Positions 32,431-44,743 of a stretch of DNA of 64,000 nucleotides are shown here, in pieces. The stretch is from Massarina eburnea CBS 473.64 (taxonomy: Eukaryota > Ascomycota > Dothideomycetes > Pleosporales > Massarinaceae). The position numbers and the translations under genes are program-made. Each line of letters starts with the position of its first letter. Position 1 is the first letter of the stretch. The stretch lies in contig MU006788.1 of assembly GCA_010093635.1 (NCBI GenBank), positions 278,120 through 342,119 on the forward strand, written 5' to 3'. The notes beneath the pieces were generated by a model. That model was not told the origin of the DNA. It ran no database searches and was given only the letters and a program-made list of their open reading frames with translations.

Positions 32431-35400
32431 ATGGCGCCCCGACGGTCCGGCCGGAAGTCGCTCAACCCAACGAGCGAGAGGGATGCTGCTTCGCCCGCGG
32501 AAACGAGTACGTTCTGCCCCGTTTCTAGGACACTCCGACGTTATATACTAGTCGCCGTTGCCTATTCCTGTGTGCTCTTGCTAATTCTCGCAGTTCACGT
32601 CGGCCAACCGGTGAAAGCTGGAAACACCCGCAGCAGTTCCCGCCGAAGTCCAAAGTGGCCAAAATACTCTCGCACATTCGTATCCTACTCTGATTCTGAG
32701 GAGGAACTCGTTGAAACCAAGCAATCTGAGCAAGCCTCTCTCCCCTTCAGGCGCATTCTCAAAGAGGTGGCGATACCACCCAAAGTGGGCTCGAAAAAAG
32801 GTGCCTCCGGTCGCCGCGCCGACGCTCTCAACAATAGTTCCATAGCCTCGGCGTCATTAGAGGGCTCAGAATATGAGACCCCAGGCACGAGCATCTCGAC
32901 TACTCCTGCCCTTTCGGCCCGCCCCGGGAAATCAACGCGCAAGAGCGGTCTGAGTGCTGCCGTGAGCGCAAGCCTCGGTGGCTCATCTTCTCGCAACAAG
33001 CGGTCTCGCCATGACATCCAAGACACTGAGGATGAGGACGAGGACGATCAAATCGAAATGGATGCCAATGTAGCCATACAGTTGCAGTTGCAGATGGAAG
33101 AGGACGAGCATTCCACTACGCTAGACCCAGATGAGGACGATATGCCTCTTCGCAAGAGGGCCCGGATTTCTGCGGCAACGCCTACATATAAAGGAAAGGG
33201 TAAGTAATCAGACAAAACCTTGGGTACTATATTAACTTTGTACAGGCAAGGGCAAAGCCAAGGCAGAGGATTATCTCAGTGCTACAAGTCGCACTGCTCG
33301 CTCAAAAGCAGCACCAAAGACCTCTCAGCTTTCGCACTATTCTTCAGATTTTTATGACGATTCCACCGATGCAGACTCATTCATACCTGATGACGACGAT
33401 GACTACGATATGGATCACGTTTCTCTTGACGGAAAAGACACCAGCGACCTTGTGAGCGATAGCACAGATAGCCTTCCTGTGCTTCCCAGTAAGCCTCGCG
33501 CAGTTAAGCCATCAAAATGTCCCGGAGGAAAGACAGGGAGGGCAGGAAAGTCCTCGACGGCTGCACTGAAGGCGGAGCGAAATCGACGCCTCGCTAAATT
33601 CGCTCACATCTCTGACAAGTGGGAACGAAAGCGTGCCATGAATCGCGCGCGCGCCGAGGAATCTCATCCCAAGCTACTTACCATGTGGAAGACTTTGGAG
33701 CAGGTGCCACTTCTTGATGTTCAACAAATCGAGCAACCTCAAGCCATCACACGTCGACTGAAACCTTTCCAATTGGAAGGCGTATCCTGGATGGCGCGAC
33801 AAGAGAAGACAAGCTATAAAGGCGGCCTGCTCGGTGATGAGATGGGCATGGGTAAGACAATCCAAGCCGTCTCGCTCATCATGTCCGATTTCCCGGCCAA
33901 GAATCCCACTCTCGTCGTAGTGCCGCCTGTAGCTTTGCTGCAGTGGTCAAACGAGATTTCAGAGTATACGAATGGCAAACTCAGCGTTCTTGTCTATCAT
34001 GGCACAAATGCAAAGTGCAAGAAGATGACGGTCAAGGACCTAAAGAAGTTCGACGTCATAATGGTTTCGTACAACAGCCTGGAATCATTGCATCGCAAAG
34101 AGACGAAGGGCTGGAGCCGCGGTGACGACATTATCAAGGAGGCGTCACCTCTTCACGCCATTCAATACCATCGGCTAATCCTCGACGAGGCTCACAGTAT
34201 CAAGTCGCGTGTTACTGGAGTTGCGAAGGCATGTTTTGCTCTGAAAGGGACTTACAAGTGGTGCCTGTCGGGAACTCCGGTGCAAAACCGCATTGGAGAG
34301 TTCTTCTCTCTACTGCGCTTCCTCGAGGTTCGACCCTTCGCCGATTACTTTTGCCGAAGCTGTGACTGCGAGCAGCTCCACTGGTCGGTTGACGAAGACC
34401 ATATGTGTAAAGTATGCGGTCATGGAGCCTCTGAGCATATATCCATTTTCAACCAGGAACTTCTCAACCCAATCACTGGTGACGACCCGGAGCTTCGTGA
34501 GGACGCACTCACTAAACTGCATATGATTACTGCCCGTATCATGTTGCGACGCATGAAGCGTGACCACACGAATTCCATGGAGCTACCGATGAAGGATATC
34601 ATTATCCATAACGAATTCTTTAGCGAGGTTGAGCGGGACTTCTCGACGTCAATCATGTCAAATTCGGCTCGCAAGTTTGATACATACGTCGCACAAGGTG
34701 TTATGCTCAACAATTATGCCAACATCTTCGGATTGATCATGCAAATGAGGCAGGTCGCAAACCATCCAGATTTGCTGTTGAAGAAGAGGTCAGCCGAAGG
34801 TGGTCAGAATGTCTACGTGTGCAACATCTGCGACGAGCCAGCTGAAGATGCTGTGCGCTCTCGTTGTCGCCACGAGTTTTGCCGAGCTTGCGTCAAAGAC
34901 TTTGTGGAAACTTGCGAAGCTTCCGGCACAGACGCTGACTGCCCGCGGTGCCACATTGCCTTGTCCATTGACTTTGAGCAGCCAGAACTTGAGCAAGATG
35001 AGGATTCGGTCAAGAAGACGTCAATCATCAATCGTATCAAGATGGAGAACTGGACCTCTTCAACCAAGATCGAGATGCTCGTATACGACCTCTACAAATT
35101 ACGTAGCAAGAAGCAGACACTCAAGTCCATCGTCTTCAGCCAGTTCACGTCTATGTTGCAGCTGATCGAATGGCGTCTTCGCCGCGCAGGTTTCAACACG
35201 GTCATGCTTGACGGCTCCATGACCCCTGCGCAGCGACAGAAGAGCATCGAACATTTCATGACGAATCCCGATGTTGAAGTGTTCCTTGTCTCACTCAAGG
35301 CCGGTGGTGTTGCACTGAACTTGACCGAGGCTTCTCGGGTTTTCATTGTCGATCCGTAAGTATTTCTCCGTGTCCGCGGTTGTCGACTTATACTAATATG

Positions 35401-35635
35401 TTTCAGGTGGTGGAATCCAGCTGCAGAATGGCAGTCCGCTGATCGATGTCATCGTATCGGACAGAAGCGCCCTTGTGTTATCACCCGCCTTTGCATCGAA
35501 GACAGCGTGGAGTCTCGTATGGTCGCGCTGCAAGAGAAGAAGGCCGCTATGATTGCTGGAACGGTGAACAACGACAAGGTCGCGTTGGATCGATTGACGC
35601 CAGAGGATCTTCAGTTCCTATTCCGCGGAACCTAA
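32431..35635 (+). CDS. RAD16: SNF2-family DNA repair ATPase Rad16 with RING finger
   Basis: Model of 1006 aa in four exons: 32431-32506, 32594-33199, 33246-35355 and 35407-35635. The first about 350 residues are disordered, Ser- and acid-rich with basic patches. The helicase domain has Walker A GDEMGMGKTIQAV (about 425) and box II LDEAHSIKSR (about 541). The RING finger is inserted in the second half (CNICDEPAEDAV, CRHEFC, CPRCH; about 752-796). The C-terminal helicase motifs include SLKAGGVALNLTEA and ADRCHRIGQKR. With Rad7, yeast Rad16 scans non-transcribed chromatin for UV lesions in global nucleotide excision repair and acts as an E3 ligase. Reading through intron 1 would create a false membrane segment. 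Confidence 0.96.
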
Positions 35636-36737
35636 GAGGTCACCTACCGCGAGTGTTGCGAGGCGAATGCTTTCGCAGCATGTATTGGCGTTACATGGGC
35701 ATATTCACAGGGAAAAGGTTGCAGATATGAGGATGGTGGAACATGGCGGGCTGCATGTTTAGGGGAATAATTTCGGCATCAGGGCTCCAGCAGCGGTAAC
35801 GAAACGCCGTGGACTGTCGTAAAGTGAAGTACTGCGCATAGAAACATCACAAAGTAATGCTAAAATACACCCGTGACAACGAGCCATGACACGTTACAAT
35901 CTATAATGGCTCCATGGGGGTCGTGTAGTCGAACCACGGGTAGCATGATCCCCATTTGGTAGCTTTTGCGCCGAATTATGTATGATGGTTACGCCATCCC
36001 GTCTAGACGGAAGGTTTGCCAAGCATCGTCGGGGGCGCGCGGCAGCGGGTGATCATCCCACGAATTGTGTGCACGCATCTCAGATCAGATCATCAGATCA
36101 AACGATGGCCAATATTCCGAATCCATCGCTTTCTCCACTCCAATAATGCCACTCGCAGTTCAACAACAATAATAATGCATACAACCCTTTTTTCTGTTCC
36201 TGCGCCTCTGAATCGACAACATCTACCATCGCCCCACTCCCTAACTCTTTCCTGACCATCCTGAGATCTGAGAGAATTTATGTCTGTGCAAGACGGTATT
36301 CCATGGTCTTCTCCCGCGGGCCCGAGGAGATGGACAAGAAGAACTGTTTCTGTTACGTGACGTACAGGACTCGCTCCAATTCTTACGTACAAATAACCCC
36401 GAATTGGTCACCACGCGGGCACATGACAAGGGTCTCACAGATCGTCATCGCGGCGATGCGTGAGATGGTGAACCTCATGGACGATTATAGTACCTAGTAC
36501 ACCGTCATCTGTGGCTCTTATATGCTGGCTTGGGAAGTCTTGCGACAAAGCTGCCACACCAGTGGTTAGCCTTATATCCGGACTACCGTGGGTGACAGTT
36601 TCTTCGTTCGCAGAGCAATTGTTTGTCATCCGGACCAATGGCTTGAAGCTTTGTTTTTCATTTGAAAGGAAAGAGGTGGACGCTCAGCATGATCTGATCA
36701 ACCTACATTTCTCATCAAACCCACACATTACCACACC
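35636..36737. other. Spacer between RAD16 and the HPP gene
   Basis: 1.1 kb, no supported gene; includes the promoter of the HPP-family gene. Confidence 0.5.
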
Positions 36738-37750
36738 ATGCGTTTCATCCGCAGAGCAGAGACATGGGACTTCAATATCGACCACTATCTCAACCGCATT
36801 ATTCCTCCATCGCCATTACACACTCTCCCCGTTCCAATATCAAGATTCCTCGGGTATCGAAAACAGCAGAAGCCAGATGTGGGCAATGTGTTGGGGGCAC
36901 TATACTCGTTTGTGGGAGCCTTTTGCGGGTTGGCAGTCGTAGCCGCGATATTCAATAACGATTGGAGTATTCAGGCGCGACATCCGCCGGCGCTGATCGC
37001 GAGTTTCGTGAGTCTACTTGTGATGTGTAAATGGAGAAAGGCAGTTATTGATATGATGGATAGGGTGCTTCAGCTGTCCTCGAGTACAACGTAATCCGCT
37101 CTCCTCTAGGCCAGCCACGGAACGCTTTTCTAGGCCACACCTTCTCCGCTCTCATCGGCGTCGGAATAACGAAGCTGTTCCTCTTCCACCCGGAGTTCGA
37201 ACGCATACGATGGATTGCTGGCGCCATTTCCTGCGGCATCGCTTCCGCCGTCATGCTCCTAACCGGTACGGTTCACCCTCCTGGCGGAGCTTCAGCTGTC
37301 CTTGCAGCCACGAGCCCCGATATTACAGACATGGGGTGGTACTTCGTAGCCCTTGTCATGTTTGGGACCACAATGATGCTGATTGTTGGGCTGTTGATCA
37401 ATAACTTGCAGCGACAATTTCCGATGTACTGGTGGTCGCCTTTGGACGTAGGACCGAAGAGGAAGAAGACTGTTGAGGAGGGGGTGATGTCGAATGTAAA
37501 GATTCAGTTAGACTCCACAGGAGACGTCGCCCATGAGAGGAAGAATGTGATATACATCTCGGCGCGAGAGGTTGTGTTGCCAAAGGATCTGATGCTCAAT
37601 CAAGAAGAAGCGAAACTTCTAGAGAGCTTGAAAGGTAGAATTGGGGATTTGGAATTAACGCGGCACGCGGAGACAGCTCGATCTAGTACGGAAGACACGA
37701 TAGTGTCAAGCCACCTCGCGGATAACGACGTTTTGACGGCATATCCGTGA
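36738..37750 (+). CDS. HPP-family integral membrane protein
   Basis: Model of 318 aa: exon 1 36738-37007 and exon 2 37064-37750 (56-nt intron, phase 0). Four to five membrane segments lie between about residues 50 and 220. The family-naming HPP motif occurs twice: RHPPALIASFGASAVL across the splice join and VHPPGGASAVLAA later, with PLGQPRN between them. A soluble tail of about 100 residues (Lys/Glu-rich, with short helices) ends the protein. HPP proteins of plants and cyanobacteria include a chloroplast nitrite transporter; the fungal proteins are uncharacterised, so transport of a small anion is only a possibility. The spliced motif strongly supports the gene model. Confidence 0.9.
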
Positions 37751-38724
37751 CGAGTGCGATGGTGTTTTGGGAGGTGACCCATGATTCATCATCATCGAAA
37801 CCTCTGGTATTGCCTCTCGCGCTTTTATACTAGTGGTCCTCAGTCGAGACAGCAAGACATCATTCTGGTATGCTCACCATGGGACAGCAAAGAATTATCA
37901 GCATAGCATTATATCTGTAACATAGTAAATGTTTATCCTTCAAAGCTTTTCTTTTTTCTTACTGTCGTCATTCTACACGTTGATTACAATGCTCCCACAC
38001 ATTGGAGTGCACTTAATAAGGGGTTTCTTTCTAAACAGTCATTTTACACCTTATGTTGCCAAGGTATATAGAATAGAATACACAGTACTATACTTCTACA
38101 CTACTTTTAAATCAAATCCAACTAGGTGATCAGCTAAATGTCCCAACGACAGGGTTCCGCCAGTGGTCCTTTTACCGGAAAACAAGCAAGCCACGCGATC
38201 TGTTCTTGATCCATTAGAGGCTATGTTGAAGGTGCCGCGGAGCTAGGAACGCCTTGAATGGGTATATTCCTGTACATGCTTCTTGAGAGTTGCTAAACCA
38301 AATCTCTTGTTTCTCTCTTTGCTTGTCTTGGTCGGATCGACCTGGCACCGTGGGCATGATAAGTTGCTTCTGGTGACGATATCGTCGGTCTAAATGAAGT
38401 GTCAGCTTTGTAATATGGGAAACCAAGTCATTATACGCCGTGTTAAGCCAACAGAGAAGAAGATTTGTTCGATCGCTATGATCCGACTCGCTGTTACTAC
38501 CATCGCCATTGCTATTGAAACGGTTAACCAAGAAGTGTACAGTCATCAATGCGTCAATTTCGGAACGAGAAATTCAAGAGAAAAAAGGTATAAACAATAT
38601 TTACAAAGAGACGCCAAATTCCACCGCCTAGGTAATGCAAAAAGCAACATGCAAATCTATACCTCCCATGTAAAGACGCGCAAACACAGAAGTGAAAGCA
38701 GCCCTATGACAACGCATCAACCAT
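37751..38724. other. Convergent spacer, HPP gene / secreted protein gene
   Basis: About 1 kb between two stop codons. A 111-codon frame at 38214-38549 (minus) has no support. Nothing else seen. Confidence 0.5.
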
Positions 38725-39946
38725 TTACCACGACACAGTGTTAAAGTTCTTAGCACTTGCAGGGTTTCCCCTTCCATTCACACACCTCGCCAGCGGGGAC
38801 TTTGTCCTCTTGGTTAGTTCGTGTTTCTCCTCGTTTTCGTTATCATAACGAGCAAAGAACTCGTCAAAGTCCATCTCATCGACCATGTCATCGATAGCTT
38901 GTTCAACCTCAGCAGGCAGAACCATATCATCTGGGTTGGTAGTCTCGGTCTCGTTGAAACTGCCCTCGAGACTACGAGCAGCATTTCCATTTGCACGTGT
39001 CCAGTAGGTGAATTGAGTCTTGCCATCTGGAGACATAGCCTCGATCTGCTGGGCCTTCTTGCCGAAGCCGCCAGTCTTGAGTTGCGGGAACTCGACATTG
39101 TACCAGATTCCCGTCTGAATGAGAGTGCTGAATTTCTTGTTGTTGGCGTTGACGTTCTTATCCATGACGGTGACGAAACCATCGCATTGGAAGGCCATGG
39201 CTTTGGACATGTTGGCAAAGTATTTGCGCATAGGCCCGCCTTCTCCTTTGGAGGCCATGATGCAGCGGATCGGGTTGCGCTTGACTTGGGAGTTGTCATA
39301 GAGGGATTTGTCCCACATGTCCTGATGTGTGCATTAGTAGGGTTCCTTTGGCAGACCGCGCGAGAGGGAAGAAGGGAGACATACCCAGATAGTAGTAAAA
39401 CCGTTAGATCGCCCGTAAGCGGCAGCGGTAGAGCTTAGACCACGAGTGTAGAAGAGACATTTTCCAGCCTTGGGCTTTTCACACGTGTTCGCAATGAACC
39501 ACTGAAAGCTGTTAGCCCCCTATCATTCGTCATAGTGACAGGCTATAGGCTTGTGTAGACGTACTGAGCTGCTGTACTTTGAGACCGGGTCGCACTTGAC
39601 CTCATTAGGCTCCTTCTTAGGTTGTTGCTTCGGTCTCGGTGCCGGGTTTTTCTTTTTAGGTAGCGGCTTGGGCTTAGGTCTTGATTTGGTCTTCTTCGTC
39701 TTCTTTGCACGCGCCTCGAGTGCGCCGTGTTGCGCTTCCGACTCGATCTGGATCGCGCTGATCAAGGCGATCATGCTGAAGACCAGCATGATAAAGGCCT
39801 GGTACCTGTTGGTTTGTGGCACAATTAGTCAAGCTCAACCGGAGGTATATCGGCGCACATAGTCTCATGCAGGTTCAGGTCGTGCATGTTCAATTTTCTA
39901 GTGGATAATGTTCGTTGCGTGTGGAAAAAGGAAGTACGTACCTCAT
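38725..39946 (-). CDS. Secreted Lys/Pro-rich protein with Cys-containing C-terminal domain (candidate effector or NAD-type enzyme fold)
   Basis: Model of 319 aa in four exons: 39946-39942 (ATGAG only), 39805-39565, 39501-39385 and 39321-38725. Phases fit throughout. The start gives the signal peptide MRYQAFIMLVFSMIALISA; an ATG inside exon 2 would also yield one. Residues about 33-68 are an extreme Lys/Pro tract, then a globular region of about 200 residues with five or six Cys. It contains CLFYTRGLSSTAAAYG, TIWDMWDKSLYDN, a helix YFANMSKAMAFQCDGFVTVM and VEFPQLKTGG. The order 'FYT, S-x-A-x-A-x-G-x-V-x-VM, E-x-P-x-L' recalls ADP-ribosyl-cyclase-like secreted proteins, but this is a weak resemblance from memory. 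Function unknown. Confidence 0.75.
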
Positions 39947-41795
39947 GATGGTGGTAGTTTCGCGGAAACACTAGAAAAGAATGACAAACCCACTGGGTGT
40001 AAAAGATGTTCTGAAAACAAAAGGAGTGACTGTAAATGGAAGGAATATCGCGCTATAGATCAAGAGGAGCAACGACGGGCGTACTTAAGCTGTACGGCGT
40101 AGCTTGTATGCCCATATGGAAAGATAATGTCCGTAGCACGGTGGTGCCCTTACTGCTTCATTCTCCGAAGAGAATCCTACCGTTTTGCACTTTTAATAGA
40201 CTTACATAGAGCCGATGTACACAAGAAGCGGAACTGCGCCCACACGCGGCAAATGGCCTGGACAGGATTGTCCGTAAGGACTGTGCAATATGTCACGCAG
40301 GTGGCTGGTCAAGGCCTCCTCACTTGGAACGATCTCAGAGTAGGCTCACCGGTGGATAGCATATGCTAAACAGTACTGTGATCGGTTCTCATACGCGATG
40401 CGTGGTCCCTATTACAACTCAAACAACATTACTATGTTCCCATAGATACGCTCTCGAAAGCAACATCCTGATGCAGTGACTCCTTGGTGCTGCTCAAGTG
40501 ACTAGATCCTTCCGTTTCCAGGAGACTGATATTAAGTTAGTCCTTGGATGGAATGCCTAAACATCATACCAATCATCACTGATCACTGATCAGGGCTCCC
40601 AAACGCCAAGAAAACATGTGGAGGCTGTGATGGTTTGAAAAAGACGAAACAAGCCCTTATGATTTCTAGCGCTCACAATTCTTATCCATTGTCGGTCCGT
40701 CTTAGCTGCGGGCGCTTGAGCAAAATGTCATCTGAATTTGTGAAATCGATGAAATGATCCAGTAGCAACTTGACATTAGTCGTTGGGCAGCTGCGAAGCT
40801 ATAGCAAGAATGGCATAGCGCTGCGTATACAATAAATACTGTCCCCCCTAAGCTTAATCCTGAATCCCGGGGGATCACCAAACTCCAGATCATCCTATGA
40901 ACGACCGTGCTGTGCGAGAGCGACCTGAAGGTTAAAAGTGGGTGTTTCGGACTTCGCGTACAAGACCCAGCTGGGGAGCCGGGACGATAACATTGGAGGC
41001 CTTACGGGGTCGCACTCCGTATCATAACTCTTAGAGTCTAGACTACCTAGAATATCGACTGACAAGCACGCGGCATTTTGTGAATTTCCATATCATACAT
41101 GATTGACTGGGACTATAAACATGGGGAACAATTCATCGTAGTTTGAAAAGGCGGTATCGTAAAGAGCTACCGTGAATACTCTAGAGTAAACCTGAGAATT
41201 CCCAAGCTCAGCACTATGCCTTACTGCCTAGTTTTCGACAAATCCTTACCACCTAGTCCATCCTAGACTGAAAGAGATACTCCGTGGCTGAATTGTCTGA
41301 GGAACATGTTTCCCCTGATTTGTGATAGTTCTACATGGGGATAATGGTGCATGCTCCATTCCGTTAGCGTAATCTCGACATACTCCTAGAGAGTAAGGAA
41401 CCCTGCGCTCCCAATCAGAAGATGGTGGCCTCCCTCTGGAGTCTGCATTTATGGATAATGCAAAAGACTGTCTGTATTACATGCCTTAGTTGTTTCAAGC
41501 AGGCTCACCAGCATCGCACCTACGCGGTCCCCTCGCCATAGAAGAATCATCAGACATACTAGCGTTGCGTCAAGTCTTCAAAATAACTGTACCTTCTTCG
41601 CGAAGATGAGAAGACGATGTTGAGGTTCGCGTTTCATGGAATTTGACGGAAAATGGGGAGGAAAGACAAGACGGAAGAGGCGGAGGAGGCGGCACAGAGA
41701 ATAGTGGGGGGAGATTGCTCGGAAATGGGGCACGTGACGAACTCAATATCCAGATGACAAGAACCTAGCCTGAGGTACTTCCTATTGCGTTCCGA
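39947..41795. other. Long gene-free spacer
   Basis: About 1.85 kb with only short chance frames and no recognisable transposon, tRNA or repeat. It lies upstream of the secreted protein gene and of the Zn2Cys6 regulator, both starting outward from it. Confidence 0.5.
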
Positions 41796-43513
41796 GTGCT
41801 CCCGAAGCATAGGCATCACAACCTTATGAACCAACACATGTCGAACACCCATCGCTCGACCCAGCGCGCACCGTTATCATGCACCTCTTGCGCCTCCAGG
41901 AAGGTGAAATGCAGCCGCAACATCCCTTGCCAGGCGTGCATCCAGCGAGGCACTGCGGCAGATTGTAGACGTGAGGTAGTGGTTGTTCGAGGACGTGTCA
42001 GGAGTGCTGATACCCCCGGGGTGAATCCTTCGGTCGCTGACCTGCTCCTTGAAAATGCACGCCTGGCTGCCCTTCTGTCAAGATCTCGCACGACAGAAAG
42101 CTCTGAACCTGCGGCACTTGCTGTCGACCTTACCGAGTACTACGAAAAGCGTCTGCATTCGGCCGTCGGCCATGTCCATGAGCCCCGGATGGTGTTGTCT
42201 ATCGACGACATTGTACTGCCTTCAGAACAGAGCAGTCATTTCTTTGTCGAATTCGCAGAAACCTGGACTTCGTGGGTCCATTTCGCCCTCTTTTTCCCGA
42301 GTTTTAAACTCTGCCATACGGACTTTTGGTTACAGGGTGGCTTCTTTCGGCCTGTGGACCCCCTATGGCTGTCGGTTTACTTTGCTGTCCTCGCCTCCGC
42401 TTTAGGGTTCATGAGCGATGCCGATTTCCTTCAAAGCATGCCACCGGTCGACTCAAGTACCCTGCTCATAAAGAACTGGTTCAGTGCTGCGTTGTTCTAC
42501 CTGGATCAAGGAGACTTCATGCAGAAGTCTCGAGTCGAAATCGTACAAGCAATTGTAGTCTTAGCCAATGTCGCCTCGACGATTGGTGAGACACATCGAC
42601 ATGCAAATCTATGGGCGTGTGCCATTCGCATCTCGCAACAGCTTAACCTTGGCTCCGACGAATCGAACCTGAACGAGACAATAGTCGAGCAAGAGTCACG
42701 AAGGCGGCTTTGGTGGACCTTAGTCATCTGCGAGTGGATACCCATACCTCTCCGAACGCCATGCATCAGCGACATAGACTTTGACTGCCAGCTTCCCGCT
42801 AACGTAAGCGATACTCAAATTCTCGAGGCGAATAATGGAAGATTTCCGTTATCGAATAAAGAGCCGCACCCTGTCCAGTATCACATTTCCATGGCCAGAA
42901 TAGCAACCATCTACTACCAACTGCATTCGAAACTTCGTCTGCGGAGGTGGTCTCCATCAGAAGTTGCAAATTTTGTTATCCAGGCAGACGACCAGCTGGC
43001 TACGCTTATTGAACAATTGCCACCTCATCTGCAAAACGATATGGGTTACGTCCATCACAGGAACATGGAGCGAGAATGGCCGTGGATTGCCACACAGAGG
43101 ACAAGTCTCATCATTGTGCTACTTTATTATCGCCTTGCAATCAACCGCGTATTACAAGTCTATTGGCTAGAAGGCTCTACGAATTACGCTCGTGCTCGAT
43201 CAATATGTCTCTCTTCGGCGATTGGCGTTGTTGATTCCGCAGTGTCTGGGGATGCAAACTTTACACGATTACGCAGTTGGTGAGATACTCAGTGCGTTTT
43301 GTAGGGTCATCACTCATATTGTGCAGGGATTTCGCAATGGTCATCTACTCGGCCATGGTTACTCTAGCCTTGGAAGTCCAGAGAAGCGAAGAGCCAGACT
43401 CGCAAATCCTCGATGCAATCATACAAGGCGAGGGGCTTTTAAAACAGGTTCAGACACAGAATAAGTTGGCCAACGAAGCATTGATTATGCTACGTGAATT
43501 GAAATTTGCCTAA
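41796..43513 (+). CDS. Zn2Cys6 fungal transcription factor
   Basis: Model of up to 556 aa: exon 1 41796-43279 and exon 2 43327-43513 (47-nt intron, GTGAGA donor, GTGCAG acceptor, phase 2). The start may instead be at one of two nearby in-frame ATGs, both before the zinc cluster. The cluster is complete: CX2CX6CX5CX2CX8C (starting CTSCASRKVKC). A middle region typical of fungal regulators follows, with QSRRRLWWTL-like sequence (EQESRRRLWWTLVICEW) at about 303-320. It should bind CGG-type half-sites in DNA. Its stop is 25 bp from the stop of the convergent dioxygenase gene, and an MFS transporter follows, so it may control both. Confidence 0.9.
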
Positions 43514-43538
43514 CGACACTACTATCATATATATACAT

Positions 43539-44743
43539 CTAATATGCTTCGACACCTGCAAGTTTGAGAATAAGTTTATTCTCTTCTGGCTCATGGGCGG
43601 GTCGGTCCCTTCTATAGAGATCCGGCTTACCAAGCCGAATGTGCTTGTCCACCTGAGAGAAAATATTGGCGTGAGGCCAATGGGTCTGTAAGTTGTTAGA
43701 CCTTTGCCCACATCGGTATGGAAGAATACTTGCTGTTCCGATTCGATCTTGAAAGCAGCTAGCCTTCTTCTCCAGATCCTCTTTCGACGCGAAAGATGCT
43801 GGGGTGTAACATATGTACATGACCGCTCTGACGTTTCCGGATACGGGTAGCTTGTTGTAATGGATCTGTCGGCTATCCCAGAGGATCAAATCTAGAAAAT
43901 AATCAACGTAAGTTGTGAGCCTGCATCCCCTTTGTAAATGCTGACTTACCACCTGGGTCTGCGCAGACTTTGATCTCTTCGCATCCTCGCTGTTTAAACC
44001 AGCCAACCTCCTGTTCATTGAAACCATGCCAATCCAGGGACCCCCACGTACCGGCTCCTTTCGTCTCAGGATGCAGCTTGAAAAAGGTCTCGTTCATGCC
44101 GTGCGAGCCTTTTACTACGACCAGTCCGCCGTCGTCTGGACCATTCGGGGCGAGATTGAGAATGCCTTGAACACACTGCATACCCTTCCGATTTGGGTTT
44201 TGATCAACGTGTGGCCAGGGCTCTGAGGGTGGCATATCTGCGGCCGGGAGAGTAAGATTCATGCCGTCAAAGGAGACCAATAACTCGTCGGTACCCCAGA
44301 GCTTTCCGAATACGTCCAGAATGGCTGGTTCGCTGCTATCTATCAGACCTACACGAAACAAAAGCGGACTGACATCATGGCTCATGTAGTTGGTTACTTA
44401 CCATCTAGCGTCCCATATAACTTTCTCATGCTGTACCTTGTACCCATGATACATTCCACCTCTGCGGCAAAAGTCAGTCAGTTCGTTTTCACCATAGAGA
44501 CCAGTCCTATGCTTACTTCATGTTCTCTGGCAGATGATCCTTACCCCAGGTAGAGGGGTCACTGGCTTTGAATCCATAAGGGAATGTTTCCAGCCATTCA
44601 AACATGCGTTGTTTGTACGACTGCGCTTTCTCGGGCGACAGAACTCCTTTCACAACAGCAAAGCCATCTCTGAAGAGGTCATCACGCCAGTCGCCGGTGG
44701 TTATACTAGTATTGATCTTTGGCTCGCTCTCGTAATGTGGCAT
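43539..44743 (-). CDS. Phytanoyl-CoA dioxygenase (PhyH)-family Fe(II)/2-oxoglutarate oxygenase
   Basis: Model of 325 aa in five exons: 44743-44517, 44461-44402, 44335-43950, 43891-43734 and 43685-43539. The HxD iron motif is in WPHVDQNPNRKGMQC; the distal His is probably in LWDSRQIHYNK, and the Arg for 2-oxoglutarate shortly after. Conserved blocks GGMYHGYKVQHEKVIWDAR and GTDELLVSFDGMN fix exons 2 and 3. The last intron must be GC-AG (GCAAGT donor) to restore GTTHWPH; it is 48 nt with no stop, so retention would insert 16 residues. The family hydroxylates small molecules, often in secondary metabolism; substrate unknown. It lies between a Zn2Cys6 regulator and an MFS gene. Confidence 0.87.

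Noticed and set aside
32507..32593. Apparent transmembrane segment near the N-terminus of RAD16 (ILVAVAYSCVLLLILAV)
   Set aside because: It is the translation of an 87-nt intron with GTACGT donor, GCTAAT branch and CAG acceptor; splicing keeps the frame and removes it.
38214..38549. 111-codon minus-strand frame
   Set aside because: No signal peptide, domain, splice partner or paralogue; lies in a convergent 3' spacer.
44336..44401. Using the GTGTAG acceptor for PhyH exon 3, which gives an open frame beginning GLIDSSEP
   Set aside because: It breaks the phase with the conserved exon GGMYHGYKVQHEKVIWDAR; the next TAG acceptor (exon at 44335) restores DAR-C-SEPAILD.
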